Origin: Polyangium sp. y55x31
GTDB taxonomy: Bacteria; Myxococcota_A; Polyangia; Polyangiales; Polyangiaceae
DNA length: 64,000 nt
NCBI RefSeq assembly: GCF_029946505.1
Contig: NZ_JARZHG010000032.1
Span: forward strand, 1-64,000
Direction: 5' to 3'
The notes beneath the pieces are model-generated. The model was not told where the DNA came from and made no database searches. It worked only from the letters and a program-made list of their open reading frames with translations. Positions 1 through 7,141 of this stretch are shown here, piece after piece (positions within the stretch are counted from its first letter, which is position 1; the number at the start of each line of letters is the position of its first letter). A program made the translations under genes and the position numbers.

Positions 1-88
1 CGATCCCATCCCGAACTCGGAAGTTAAGCTCCTTGGAGCCGATGGTACTGCTGGGGCGACTCAGTGGGAGAGTAGGACGCCGCCGGGT
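1..88 (+). rRNA. rrf: 5S ribosomal RNA, 3' part (cut by window start)
   Basis: The bases match the 3' two thirds of a bacterial 5S rRNA: CCGAACTCGGAAGTTAAGCT near the start and GGGAGAGTAGGACGCCGCC near the end. The same bases recur 260 positions downstream in the complete second copy, so the missing 5' part lies just outside the window. The order suggests this is the last part of an rRNA operon lying to the left. No function beyond the large-subunit role of 5S is implied. Confidence 0.9.
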
Positions 89-96
89 CTTTTTCT

Positions 97-134
97 AAAG
101 CCTGCAAGCTTTCGCTTGCAGGCTTTTCTTTTTT
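97..134 (+). terminator. Rho-independent terminator after first 5S
   Basis: A perfect 13-bp stem (97-109 with 114-126) closes a TTTC loop and runs into a T-rich tail (TTTTCTTTTTTT). It lies 9 bases past the end of the first 5S gene. The same hairpin follows the second 5S copy. Confidence 0.85.
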
Positions 135-230
135 TGCAACCCTCTGCATCCGCCGTTGAGCGTCTGATGCCATAAGGGTGCGACCATGAAGACAACCCCA
201 CCGTAACGGGGCCTTCGTGGACAGTAAGTT

Positions 231-348
<118 letters not shown>

Positions 349-355
349 CTTTTCT

Positions 356-392
356 AAAGCCTGCAAGCTTTCGCTTGCAGGCTTTTCTTTTT
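356..392 (+). terminator. Rho-independent terminator after second 5S
   Basis: This is the same 13-bp stem and TTTC loop as at 97-126, followed by TTTTCTTTTT. Similarity between the two 5S units continues slightly past the terminators (GCATCCGCCGT in both), indicating duplication of a unit of about 260 bp. Bases 396-579, between here and the next gene, show no feature I can support. Confidence 0.85.
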
Positions 393-579
393 CCATCCTC
401 CCGCATCCGCCGTCGGGCCTCGTCCGCGCGTCCGATGCCCGGCTGCCGCGGCCTCGGGCCAGCCGGCCCATCCGTCCGCACGCCGCCTGGCCGCGGCTCG
501 GCGCGCTCCGTCGATCTGCAGCTCGGCTCGCTGATTTATTTTCCTGCGGACAGGCGTTGCTACCCTAGGCAAGGGTTTC

Positions 580-2946
580 GTGGCTTCACGGCGCGTCAAG
601 CTGGCACTGGCAGGAGGCGCGGTCGCAACGCTGGCGGCCGTCGTTTCCTTCGGTCCGATCGTGCGCCATGAGGCCGCGCGGGCCGCGGAACGGTACGGAG
701 CCGTCGTCGCCATCGACGAGGTTCGTCCCTCGCTGCACGGCGTGAAGTTACGCGGCGTGGAGGTCTCGCTTGCCGAGGTCCCCAGCGCGCACCTGCGGTT
801 CGAGACCGTCGACGTCGCGGTCGGCTGGAGCGGCAAGAAGGTCACCCTGCAAGGAGGCGACGTCTCGGCTGTGGGGCCGCGTGAGGTCGTGCTCCGCGAA
901 GCCGAGCAGTGGCAGAAGCGGTACCTCGCGAAGTCCTCCGCCGGAGGCGGGGAGAGCTCGAGCTCGGGCCGGACGGACGCCGAGTTCGAGGGGCTGCGGA
1001 TCGCCTGGCAGGACCGCAAGGACGTACCGACCGAGTCGGTCCGCGCGAGTGACGTGAACTTCGCCCGCCAGGAGGGCAAGGTCGGGCTCTCGGCGGCCGA
1101 GGCGACGATCACCGTCGGCCCCGTGTCCGTGGCCGTACAGGGCGGACATCTCACGCTGATCAAGCAGCAGGAAGGTGGCTACCGTGTCGCCGCCCTTTCA
1201 GCGCGTTCGCTCGACGCGACCCTGACGCTGCCCGCTCCGCTCGAAGAAGCGAAGCCCGTCGAGGGCGCGTCCACGACGCCGAACGAGCCGCCGCCCCGCC
1301 AGCCGCGTGATCCTGCTCCCAAGCAAACCAAGGCCTCGCCGCGAGGCGCCGCCGTGCGGGCCCAGCTCGTCCGAGGCGCGACCTTGCTCGATACCGTCCT
1401 CGAACAGGGGGCGAAGGTCGAGCTCGACAGCCTTCACGCGCAGGTCCGTCGCGGGCGCGACACGCTGAACCTCGGCCCCGGGTCCCTCGTGGTTCGCCGC
1501 GACGCAGGCCGCATGCTCGTCGAGCTCTCGCCGCGCGCGCACGCTGAAAAAGAAGAGCAAGCGCTCACCTTCTCGCTGAGCGTGCCGCTCGGCGAAGCCG
1601 ACGGCGAGATCGTCGCCGATGTGAAGGGCGGTCCCCTGTACCTGTCCACGCTGGGCATCCGCGACGGGGATTTCGGCCTCTTCGACGTGGCCAAGACATC
1701 CCTGACGACGCGCTCGCACCTCGTCCTCTCCGCCGACGGCAAACAGCTCCGCGTGGACGGCGACGGGCGCATGCAGAACCTCTCGCTCCGCAGCGACGCG
1801 CTTTCCGACGAGCCGATTGCGGGCCTCGAGATCGCCTTCCGGCTCCGTGGCGAGACCGCGCTCGACGGCTCGTCCATCCGCGTCGACGAGGGCGAGGTCG
1901 ATCTCGGCGCCGTCCGTCTGCTCGCGCACGGACGTTACGATCGCGTGGGCGAGGGCCATCGCGTCCGCGCCGAGTTCGACGTACCGCTCACGGCTTGCCA
2001 GTCGATCCTCGACGCCGCGCCGCGTGGGCTCGTGCCGAAGATCGCGGGCATGCGCATGGCCGGCTCGTTGGCGGTCAAAGGGCATGCTCGCTTCGATACG
2101 GCGCGGCTCGATCGCGACTTCGACGTCGCGTGGGATCTCTCGAACACCTGCCGCATCACCGAGGTGCCGCCCGAGATCGACGCGGCGCGGTGGCGCAAGC
2201 CGTTCCGCCGCTCGGTGCTCGGCCCGGCCGGCGAGCGTGTCGAGATCGAGAGCGGTCCCGGCACGCCCGGCTGGGTGCCCTACAGCGTCATCTCCCGCTT
2301 CATGGAGACGGCCGTGCTCACCACGGAAGACAGCGGCTTCCGGCGGCACAGCGGCTTCGACAACGAGGCCATCCGGAACTCCATCCGGGAGAACCTGCGC
2401 AAAGGCCGCTTCGTGCGCGGGGCGAGCACGCTCAGTATGCAGCTCGCGAAAAACCTCTACCTCGACCGCGTGAAAAACCTCTCGCGCAAGCTCCAGGAGG
2501 CCGTGCTCACGACCTACCTCGAGCAGGAGCTCACGAAGGAGCAGATCCTCGAGCTCTACCTGAACGTCGTCGAGTTCGGCCCGATGATCTACGGGATCGG
2601 CCCGGCCGCGCGGTACTACTTCAACACGTCCGCTTCCGACCTCTCGCTCGGGCAGGCGCTCTACATCTCGTCGATCCTGCCGAACCCGAAGCAGCAGCAC
2701 TTCGCGATCGGCGGCGCCGTGAGCCCGGGCTGGATGAACTACCTGCGCAAGCTCATGGACGTCGCGCATCGCCGGAAGTGGGTCAGCGACGAGGAGCTCG
2801 AAGAGGGGCTACGCGAGACCGTCGTCCGCGGGCAGCCCGCACCGGAGCGCGCCGCGCGTTCGCAAGAGCCCTCGGGGAGCGAGGGGCAGCCTTCGGGCGA
2901 GGGCAACGGCGACGCGCCGGAGCCGCCGGCGCCGCCCGAGGACTAG
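580..2946 (+). CDS. AsmA-like protein fused to GT51 peptidoglycan glycosyltransferase
   Basis: The C-terminal part (about residues 565-745) is a glycosyltransferase family 51 domain, which polymerises lipid II into glycan strands at the outer face of the inner membrane. Family hallmarks are visible: TTEDSGFRRHSGFD with the catalytic Glu near residue 583, RGASTLSMQLAKNLYL, and LELYLNVVEFG. No transpeptidase domain follows, only a Pro/Glu-rich tail, so it is monofunctional. One N-terminal membrane segment (about 8-27) is followed by some 530 residues of beta-rich sequence resembling AsmA-type lipid-transfer proteins; that assignment is by pattern only. MtgA-type enzymes are usually about 240 residues and this protein has 788. 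The start is GTG, with AAGGG five bases upstream. The stop overlaps the end of the convergent tadA by four bases. Confidence 0.9.
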   Translation: MASRRVKLALAGGAVATLAAVVSFGPIVRHEAARAAERYGAVVAIDEVRPSLHGVKLRGVEVSLAEVPSAHLRFETVDVAVGWSGKKVTLQGGDVSAVGPREVVLREAEQWQKRYLAKSSAGGGESSSSGRTDAEFEGLRIAWQDRKDVPTESVRASDVNFARQEGKVGLSAAEATITVGPVSVAVQGGHLTLIKQQEGGYRVAALSARSLDATLTLPAPLEEAKPVEGASTTPNEPPPRQPRDPAPKQTKASPRGAAVRAQLVRGATLLDTVLEQGAKVELDSLHAQVRRGRDTLNLGPGSLVVRRDAGRMLVELSPRAHAEKEEQALTFSLSVPLGEADGEIVADVKGGPLYLSTLGIRDGDFGLFDVAKTSLTTRSHLVLSADGKQLRVDGDGRMQNLSLRSDALSDEPIAGLEIAFRLRGETALDGSSIRVDEGEVDLGAVRLLAHGRYDRVGEGHRVRAEFDVPLTACQSILDAAPRGLVPKIAGMRMAGSLAVKGHARFDTARLDRDFDVAWDLSNTCRITEVPPEIDAARWRKPFRRSVLGPAGERVEIESGPGTPGWVPYSVISRFMETAVLTTEDSGFRRHSGFDNEAIRNSIRENLRKGRFVRGASTLSMQLAKNLYLDRVKNLSRKLQEAVLTTYLEQELTKEQILELYLNVVEFGPMIYGIGPAARYYFNTSASDLSLGQALYISSILPNPKQQHFAIGGAVSPGWMNYLRKLMDVAHRRKWVSDEELEEGLRETVVRGQPAPERAARSQEPSGSEGQPSGEGNGDAPEPPAPPED

Positions 2947-3491
2947 CGCCCGGGGTCGGCCTTTTCTTTGCGGCGGGGCGCGAAGAAGGCGCGCAGGAGC
3001 CCGGCGCACTCGTCCGCGAGGACGCCGCCCTGGACCTCGTAGCGGTGGTTCAGGCGCAGGTCCCGGCCGATCGTGAAGAGCGTGTCGACGGCGCCGGCCT
3101 TGGGGTCGGTGCAGCCGTAGACGAGGCGCGAGACGCGGGCGTTGACGAGTGCGCCTGCGCACATGGGGCAGGGCTCGAGCGTCACGTAGACCGTGAGCCC
3201 GGCGAGCCGCCAGGCGCCGCGTTGCTTGGCCGCGTCGCGCAGCGCCTCGACCTCCGCGTGCGCCGTCGGGTCCTGGAGCAGCTCGCGCCGGTTGCGCCCG
3301 CGGCCCACGATCGTACCCGCCGCGTCCACCAGCACCGCGCCCACGGGGACGTCACCGGAGTTGGCAGCCGCCACGGCTTCCTCGATCGCCGCGCGCATGA
3401 ACGCCGCGTCGCGCGCGAGGGCCTGCTCGTCGACGGTCGCAGCGACCGCGAGCGCTGTGGGATTCTCGGAGCTCGTCATCGAAAGGCCCAT
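2943..3491 (-). CDS. tadA: tRNA-specific adenosine deaminase TadA
   Basis: TadA deaminates adenosine 34 of tRNA-Arg(ACG) to inosine, letting one tRNA read CGU, CGC and CGA. The zinc cytidine/adenosine deaminase signature is complete: His78 and Glu80 in HAE, and Cys108 and Cys111 in EPCPMC. GDVPVGAVLV and the conserved C-terminal FF are also present. At 182 residues it is slightly longer than usual, because of about 25 extra N-terminal residues. An in-frame ATG at 3479 is an alternative start and neither has a clear ribosome-binding site. The gene lies 55 bp downstream of tRNA-Arg(ACG) on the same strand, so enzyme and substrate may share a transcript. Confidence 0.95.
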   Translation of the reverse strand: MGLSMTSSENPTALAVAATVDEQALARDAAFMRAAIEEAVAAANSGDVPVGAVLVDAAGTIVGRGRNRRELLQDPTAHAEVEALRDAAKQRGAWRLAGLTVYVTLEPCPMCAGALVNARVSRLVYGCTDPKAGAVDTLFTIGRDLRLNHRYEVQGGVLADECAGLLRAFFAPRRKEKADPGR

Positions 3492-3545
3492 CCGTCAGGC
3501 GAGCCGCTCACGAGCGGCCGAAAGGATGGGGGATTTGGAGAGGTT

Positions 3546-3622
3546 TGGCGCGCCCAGGAAGATTCGAACTTCCGACCCCCGGCTTCGTAGGCCGATGCTC
3601 TATCCAGCTGAGCTATGGGCGC
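3546..3622 (-). tRNA. tRNA-Arg(ACG), CCA encoded
   Basis: Read on the minus strand, the bases fold into a full cloverleaf: acceptor GCGCCCA with TGGGCGC, D arm GCTC/GAGC, anticodon stem TCGGC/GCCGG around loop CTACGAA, and T arm GGAAG-TTCGAAT-CTTCC. The anticodon is ACG, the only bacterial tRNA family that normally needs A34-to-inosine editing. G73 is followed by an encoded CCA (3546-3548). It sits directly upstream of tadA. Confidence 0.97.
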
Positions 3623-3700
3623 AATCGTCGAGTTGTACCGCGGGATACACGAGTTCCCCCGCGGGTGCGTCGCGTATTGCTGCGCGACAACGAGGTGGGG

Positions 3701-3729
3701 CGTTTATAGGGCCCTTGCGGTTCTGTCAA
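3701..3729 (-). promoter_or_regulatory. Sigma-70-type promoter for tRNA-Arg(ACG)/tadA
   Basis: On the minus strand a perfect TTGACA (3724-3729) is followed after 15 bases by TATAAACG; taking TAAACG as the -10 box gives 17 bases. It lies about 80 bases before the mature tRNA. The leader can form two perfect hairpins: GTCGCG/CGCGAC (3669-3674 with 3683-3688) and CCGCGGG/CCCGCGG (3638-3644 with 3658-3664). Confidence 0.65.
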
Positions 3730-3817
3730 GAAGAAATCGTCCGGCCCTTCGGCGACCCCTGTTTTTCGGGGCGTTTCGCGTGGAGATTTTTTTGCCCTCG
3801 CCCGGACGTGGGGGCAC

Positions 3818-3857
3818 AAAAAGCAACGCGCGGCGGTCCAGGGGAGCCGCCGCGCGC
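3818..3857 (-). terminator. Hairpin terminator, minus strand
   Basis: A 10-bp GC stem (3827-3836 with 3847-3856) has, on the minus strand, TTGCTTTTT downstream. It would end transcripts arriving from higher coordinates, such as the cytochrome P460-like gene 418 bases upstream or a small RNA in between. Downstream on the plus strand there are only three T's, so the hairpin is directional. Confidence 0.6.
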
Positions 3858-4274
3858 TTTGTACGCTCGTTCAAGGCCGTTCAAGCGATGTCGAGGGAGA
3901 GAGGCAAAGCCAAGAAGTCAGACGATCAAGCCAAGCGTCAGCAAGCCAAGTGTCGTAAGCCAAGCAATCCGCCGGGCGTAGCCCAACACCCGGGGGATAA
4001 GCGAAAGCAGCGGCCGAGGCCGGGGCTCTCGAGGACAAGCGATCGTGCGGAGGAAGTTAAGCGGTCATCGCCGGAGGTCCGACGATGCAGCGACCTCGAC
4101 TAGAGCAGCAGCCGTGCCATCGGATCCGGTTTCCCCCGTCCCGCACGCGCTCTCCAAGGAATGCGGGCGTTTCTCTGCGGGTTTCGTGCTGGAACGGGCG
4201 ACGACGTTCCCGCCGGTCCGGGCATCGGTGTCGTGGTCCCTTTCCAGGGACGCAAAGTTTGCAGACCCCGCGGG
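3858..4274 (+). other. Intergenic stretch with four AAGCCAAG repeats
   Basis: No recognisable gene lies here. AAGCCAAG occurs four times in 58 bases, at 3907, 3928, 3943 and 3957. An open frame from an ATG at 3888 to 4103 would give a 71-residue Lys/Arg-rich peptide beginning MSRERGKAKK, but it has no ribosome-binding site and no recognised family. I looked for RNase P RNA, tmRNA and SRP RNA signatures on both strands and saw none. Confidence 0.4.
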
Positions 4275-4808
4275 TCAACGTGCGCGACCAAACACGTGGT
4301 CCTCGGGCGCCTCGACGTGGCAACGCTCACACAAGGCGAGCCGTCCACGTTGCTCGACCAGGCCGTCGGCACGTACGACGAGGTATTCCCATTCCCCACC
4401 CTGGGCCGGGGCCTGCTTGGCCATGGCGAGGTACAGGGCGACGTCCGAGCTGCCCGCCGTGTAGAGCGCTTCGACGAGGACCGCGCCGGCGCCGAGCGGG
4501 CGCTGCGGGCCGAGCGCCGGGTAGGCGGCGGCCGCGTCGTTCGTGAGGACCTCGGCGTCGTGCTCGCCCGAAAGGTGTTGCGAGCGCGCGCGGGGCGTGG
4601 CCTTGCGGAGCGAGCTCAGCCGGTCGGCGAGCTCCCAGCGGTGCGGAGCCTTGGCGACGGTCGGGGCGGAGGAGGGCGGGCGCGGGGCGGCGCCTTCGGT
4701 CGACCAGGCGGACGGGTCGGCGGCGGATGAGCTGCTCGTGTCGGCGGAAGGCGTGCAAGCGGCCGTGAGCGTGGCGAGCAGGGCGAGCGCTCGGCAGGAG
4801 CAGCGCAT
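4275..4808 (-). CDS. Cytochrome P460-like lipoprotein
   Basis: The N-terminus is a lipoprotein signal, with lipobox LTAAC and Cys18 as the lipidated residue, followed by a Ser/Ala/Pro-rich linker. The C-terminal 100 residues end in CERCH (Cys160, Cys163, His164), a covalent haem c site, then DHVF. This placement close to the C-terminus, together with GEWEYLVV upstream, matches the cytochrome P460 family, whose characterised members oxidise hydroxylamine or bind NO. I infer a periplasm-facing, membrane-anchored haem protein; the substrate is unknown. It is 177 residues long. Its start lies 22 bp from the divergent PDZ-thioredoxin gene, so the two genes probably share regulatory DNA that runs into their coding ends. 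Confidence 0.72.
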   Translation of the reverse strand: MRCSCRALALLATLTAACTPSADTSSSSAADPSAWSTEGAAPRPPSSAPTVAKAPHRWELADRLSSLRKATPRARSQHLSGEHDAEVLTNDAAAAYPALGPQRPLGAGAVLVEALYTAGSSDVALYLAMAKQAPAQGGEWEYLVVRADGLVEQRGRLALCERCHVEAPEDHVFGRAR

Positions 4809-4830
4809 GGCCGCATGCTACACTCGAACG

Positions 4831-5712
4831 ATGCAAAGCGCTGATTCCCGGGCGAAATCCCGCCGCGGACGGTCTCGGGCGACGGCAGCCGTGCTCCGCG
4901 GGCTCCTCGGGATCGGGGTCGTTCTGGGGATGACGATGGCCCCGGCGGAGCAGGCGTCGGCGGAGCATCGAGCCGCGCGGCGCGCCTGGATCGGGATCGA
5001 GCTCGCGCCGGGGCCGGCGGGCAAAGGGGTGCTCGCGAAGCACGTCGTGACGAGCTCGCCCGCGCGCTCGGGCGGGATCGCCGATGGAGACGTGATCCTC
5101 GCGGCGGACGGGGTCGCGCTCGACAAGCCCGAGCAGCTCATCGCACGCGTGGCCATCGCGGGGCCGGGCGCGACGATGAAGCTGCAGATCCGGCGCGGGA
5201 CGGCCGAGCACGAGCATGTGGTGGTGCCGATCGAGCATCCCGGCGCGGAGGAGGTCCTGCGGCTCGACAAGGTCGGGACGTTCGCGCCGACGTGGAAGCC
5301 GCTCGAAAAGGTCGCGGGGAGCGTGCCGGACAACATCGGCAAGCTGCGCGGCCGCGTGGTCGTGCTCGATTTCTGGGCCTCGTGGTGCAAGCCCTGTCAG
5401 GCGGTCTCCAAGGAATTGACGCGGCTTCACCAGGCGTACGGCGACAAGGGGCTCTCCATCGTGGGGCTCACGGGCGAGTCGAAGTCGATCGCGGAGAAGG
5501 CGGCGACGGAGCTCGCGATGAGTTACTCCGTGGCCTCGGATCCCGGCGATGGAACGGCCGTTTTGTACGGGATCCGCTCGCTGCCCACGATGTTCGTGGT
5601 CGACAAGAAGGGGATCATCCGCGAGGTCTTCGTGGGATACGGGCCCGGTCAGGGCGCGACGCTGGAGAAGGTCGTCGCGCGCCTGCTTGCCGAGCCTTCG
5701 CCATCGGGCTGA
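4831..5712 (+). CDS. PDZ domain-thioredoxin (TlpA-like) fusion protein
   Basis: After a signal sequence or anchor (about residues 24-45, ending in an Ala-rich stretch) comes a PDZ domain (about 55-140, including SGGIADGDVILAADG). A thioredoxin fold of the TlpA/ResA type follows (about 150-290), with the redox motif WCKPC (Cys186, Cys189), DFWASW before it and the cis-Pro in SLPTMFVV. Proteins of this type act as periplasmic thiol-disulfide reductases, often in cytochrome c maturation. PDZ plus TlpA in one chain is uncommon. The divergent neighbour carries a haem-binding CxxCH, so reducing its cysteines is an attractive but untested role. I chose the ATG at 4831 because the earlier in-frame ATG at 4807 would overlap the start of the divergent gene. 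The next gene begins 10 bp after the stop. Confidence 0.82.
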   Translation: MQSADSRAKSRRGRSRATAAVLRGLLGIGVVLGMTMAPAEQASAEHRAARRAWIGIELAPGPAGKGVLAKHVVTSSPARSGGIADGDVILAADGVALDKPEQLIARVAIAGPGATMKLQIRRGTAEHEHVVVPIEHPGAEEVLRLDKVGTFAPTWKPLEKVAGSVPDNIGKLRGRVVVLDFWASWCKPCQAVSKELTRLHQAYGDKGLSIVGLTGESKSIAEKAATELAMSYSVASDPGDGTAVLYGIRSLPTMFVVDKKGIIREVFVGYGPGQGATLEKVVARLLAEPSPSG

Positions 5713-5722
5713 GCGAACGAGC

Positions 5723-7123
5723 GTGTTACGCGTCCTCGACGAGCTTCTGTGGGTGCTGCGCCGCGAGGGCCTGCCGGTTTCGACGGCGCAGGCCATCGAC
5801 GCGGCGCGCGTGGCCGCGCTCGTGGGGTTCTCCGATCGGCAGACGCTGCGCGACGGGCTCGGCTCGGTGCTGGCCACGAAGAAGGACGAGCTCACGCTGT
5901 TCCGGGCGTGTTTCGACAGGTTTTTCGCGGAGGAACGCGCGCACCTCGGGGATCTGTGGAGCCGGCTGCGGGTGCGAGGTTTCTCCGACGCCGAGCTCGC
6001 CGCGCTGCGGGAGCTGCTTTCGGCCGCGGCGCAACGTTCGTCGGGGGACGCGGCGGGGATGCTGGCGTTCACCGGTGAGGCGCTCGAGCTCGATCAGCTC
6101 CTTGCGTCGGCGGGGATCGCGCGTGCGCTCGCGCCGATGACGAGCGCGCTGCAAACCGGGTTTTTCACGCAGGAAGTGAACAAGCGGCTCGGGATCCCGG
6201 CGCTCGGGAGCGCGCTCGCGCGGATGCGGGACGCGCTGCGCGAGGCGCTCGGCGAGGAGAGGGGCGCGGCGCTCGCGGCGGCGCTGCGCGAAGAGCTCGA
6301 CGCGATGAAGCGGCGCGTGCGCGCGCACGTGGAGGTGTCCCTCGCGCGCAAGCTCGGCGAAGCGGACGAGCAGGCGGCGCGGGCCGTGGATCGGCCGTTT
6401 TCATCGCTGTCGCCAGAGGAGATGGCCGAGGTTCGGCGCGCGCTCCGGAGGCTCGCCGAGCGTCTGCGAGGGGCCGAACGGGTGCGGACGAAACGCAGCA
6501 GGCGAGGTCGGATCGATCCGCATCGCACGCTGCGGCGAAGCCTGCGCACGGGCGGGATCCCGTTCCGGCCGGCGCGGCGCGTGCGTCGTCGGGACAAGCC
6601 GCGGCTCGTGCTGCTCTGCGACGTGTCGGACTCGGTGCGGCTCGCGTCGCGTTTCATGCTGGAGTTCGTCGCGGCGTCGCAGGAGCTCTTCGCGGAGACG
6701 CGCTCGTTCGTGTTCGTGAGCGACGTCGGGGAGACGACCGATCTCTTCCGGCGCAAATCGCCCGAAGCGGCGCTCGCGGCGATCGAGAGCGGGCGCGTGG
6801 TCGATCGGACGCGGAACTCGAACTACGGCCGAGCGCTCGTGTCCTTCGAGGAGCAGCTCGGGCGCGCTGTGGACCGGCGCACGACCATCGTGATCCTGGG
6901 GGACGGGCGTACGAATTTCCTGCCGGAGGAGGTTTCCGTGGTGGAGCGGCTCGTCCGGTGCGCGGGCTCGGTGCTCTGGATCTGCCCCGAGCCGCCTGCG
7001 ACCTGGGGCACCGGAGACAGCGCGATGCCGCGGTATGCGGCCGTTGTGAGCCGTGTCCTCGTGGCCCGGACCGCGCGTGAGCTCGAGGGGGCGGCGAGGG
7101 AGCTTTTGGCGCGGCGAAAGTAG
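5723..7123 (+). CDS. CoxE-type vWA domain protein
   Basis: This 466-residue protein has an alpha-helical N-terminal two thirds rich in Arg, Glu and Ala. The C-terminal von Willebrand A domain has a good metal-ion site, LLCDVSDSV, with the DxSxS pattern. Later blocks FVFVSDVGETTDLF and TIVILGDGRTNF complete the fold. The layout matches the VWA_CoxE family, whose members work with MoxR-type AAA+ ATPases in cofactor insertion or complex assembly. No MoxR ATPase is visible in this window. The start is GTG, 10 bp after the preceding stop, so it is likely co-transcribed with the PDZ-thioredoxin gene. The carboxyltransferase gene starts 18 bp downstream. Confidence 0.85.
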   Translation: MLRVLDELLWVLRREGLPVSTAQAIDAARVAALVGFSDRQTLRDGLGSVLATKKDELTLFRACFDRFFAEERAHLGDLWSRLRVRGFSDAELAALRELLSAAAQRSSGDAAGMLAFTGEALELDQLLASAGIARALAPMTSALQTGFFTQEVNKRLGIPALGSALARMRDALREALGEERGAALAAALREELDAMKRRVRAHVEVSLARKLGEADEQAARAVDRPFSSLSPEEMAEVRRALRRLAERLRGAERVRTKRSRRGRIDPHRTLRRSLRTGGIPFRPARRVRRRDKPRLVLLCDVSDSVRLASRFMLEFVAASQELFAETRSFVFVSDVGETTDLFRRKSPEAALAAIESGRVVDRTRNSNYGRALVSFEEQLGRAVDRRTTIVILGDGRTNFLPEEVSVVERLVRCAGSVLWICPEPPATWGTGDSAMPRYAAVVSRVLVARTARELEGAARELLARRK

Positions 7124-7141
7124 CGCTATGCCGCGCGGGTC

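Noticed and set aside
140-230. A tRNA gene in the spacer between the 5S copies
   Set aside because: No cloverleaf or GGTTCGAATCC-type T-arm sequence could be found.
3907-3964. AAGCCAAG repeats as a possible CRISPR array
   Set aside because: The repeats are only 8 bases, spacing is irregular (14-21 bases) and no cas gene is in the window.
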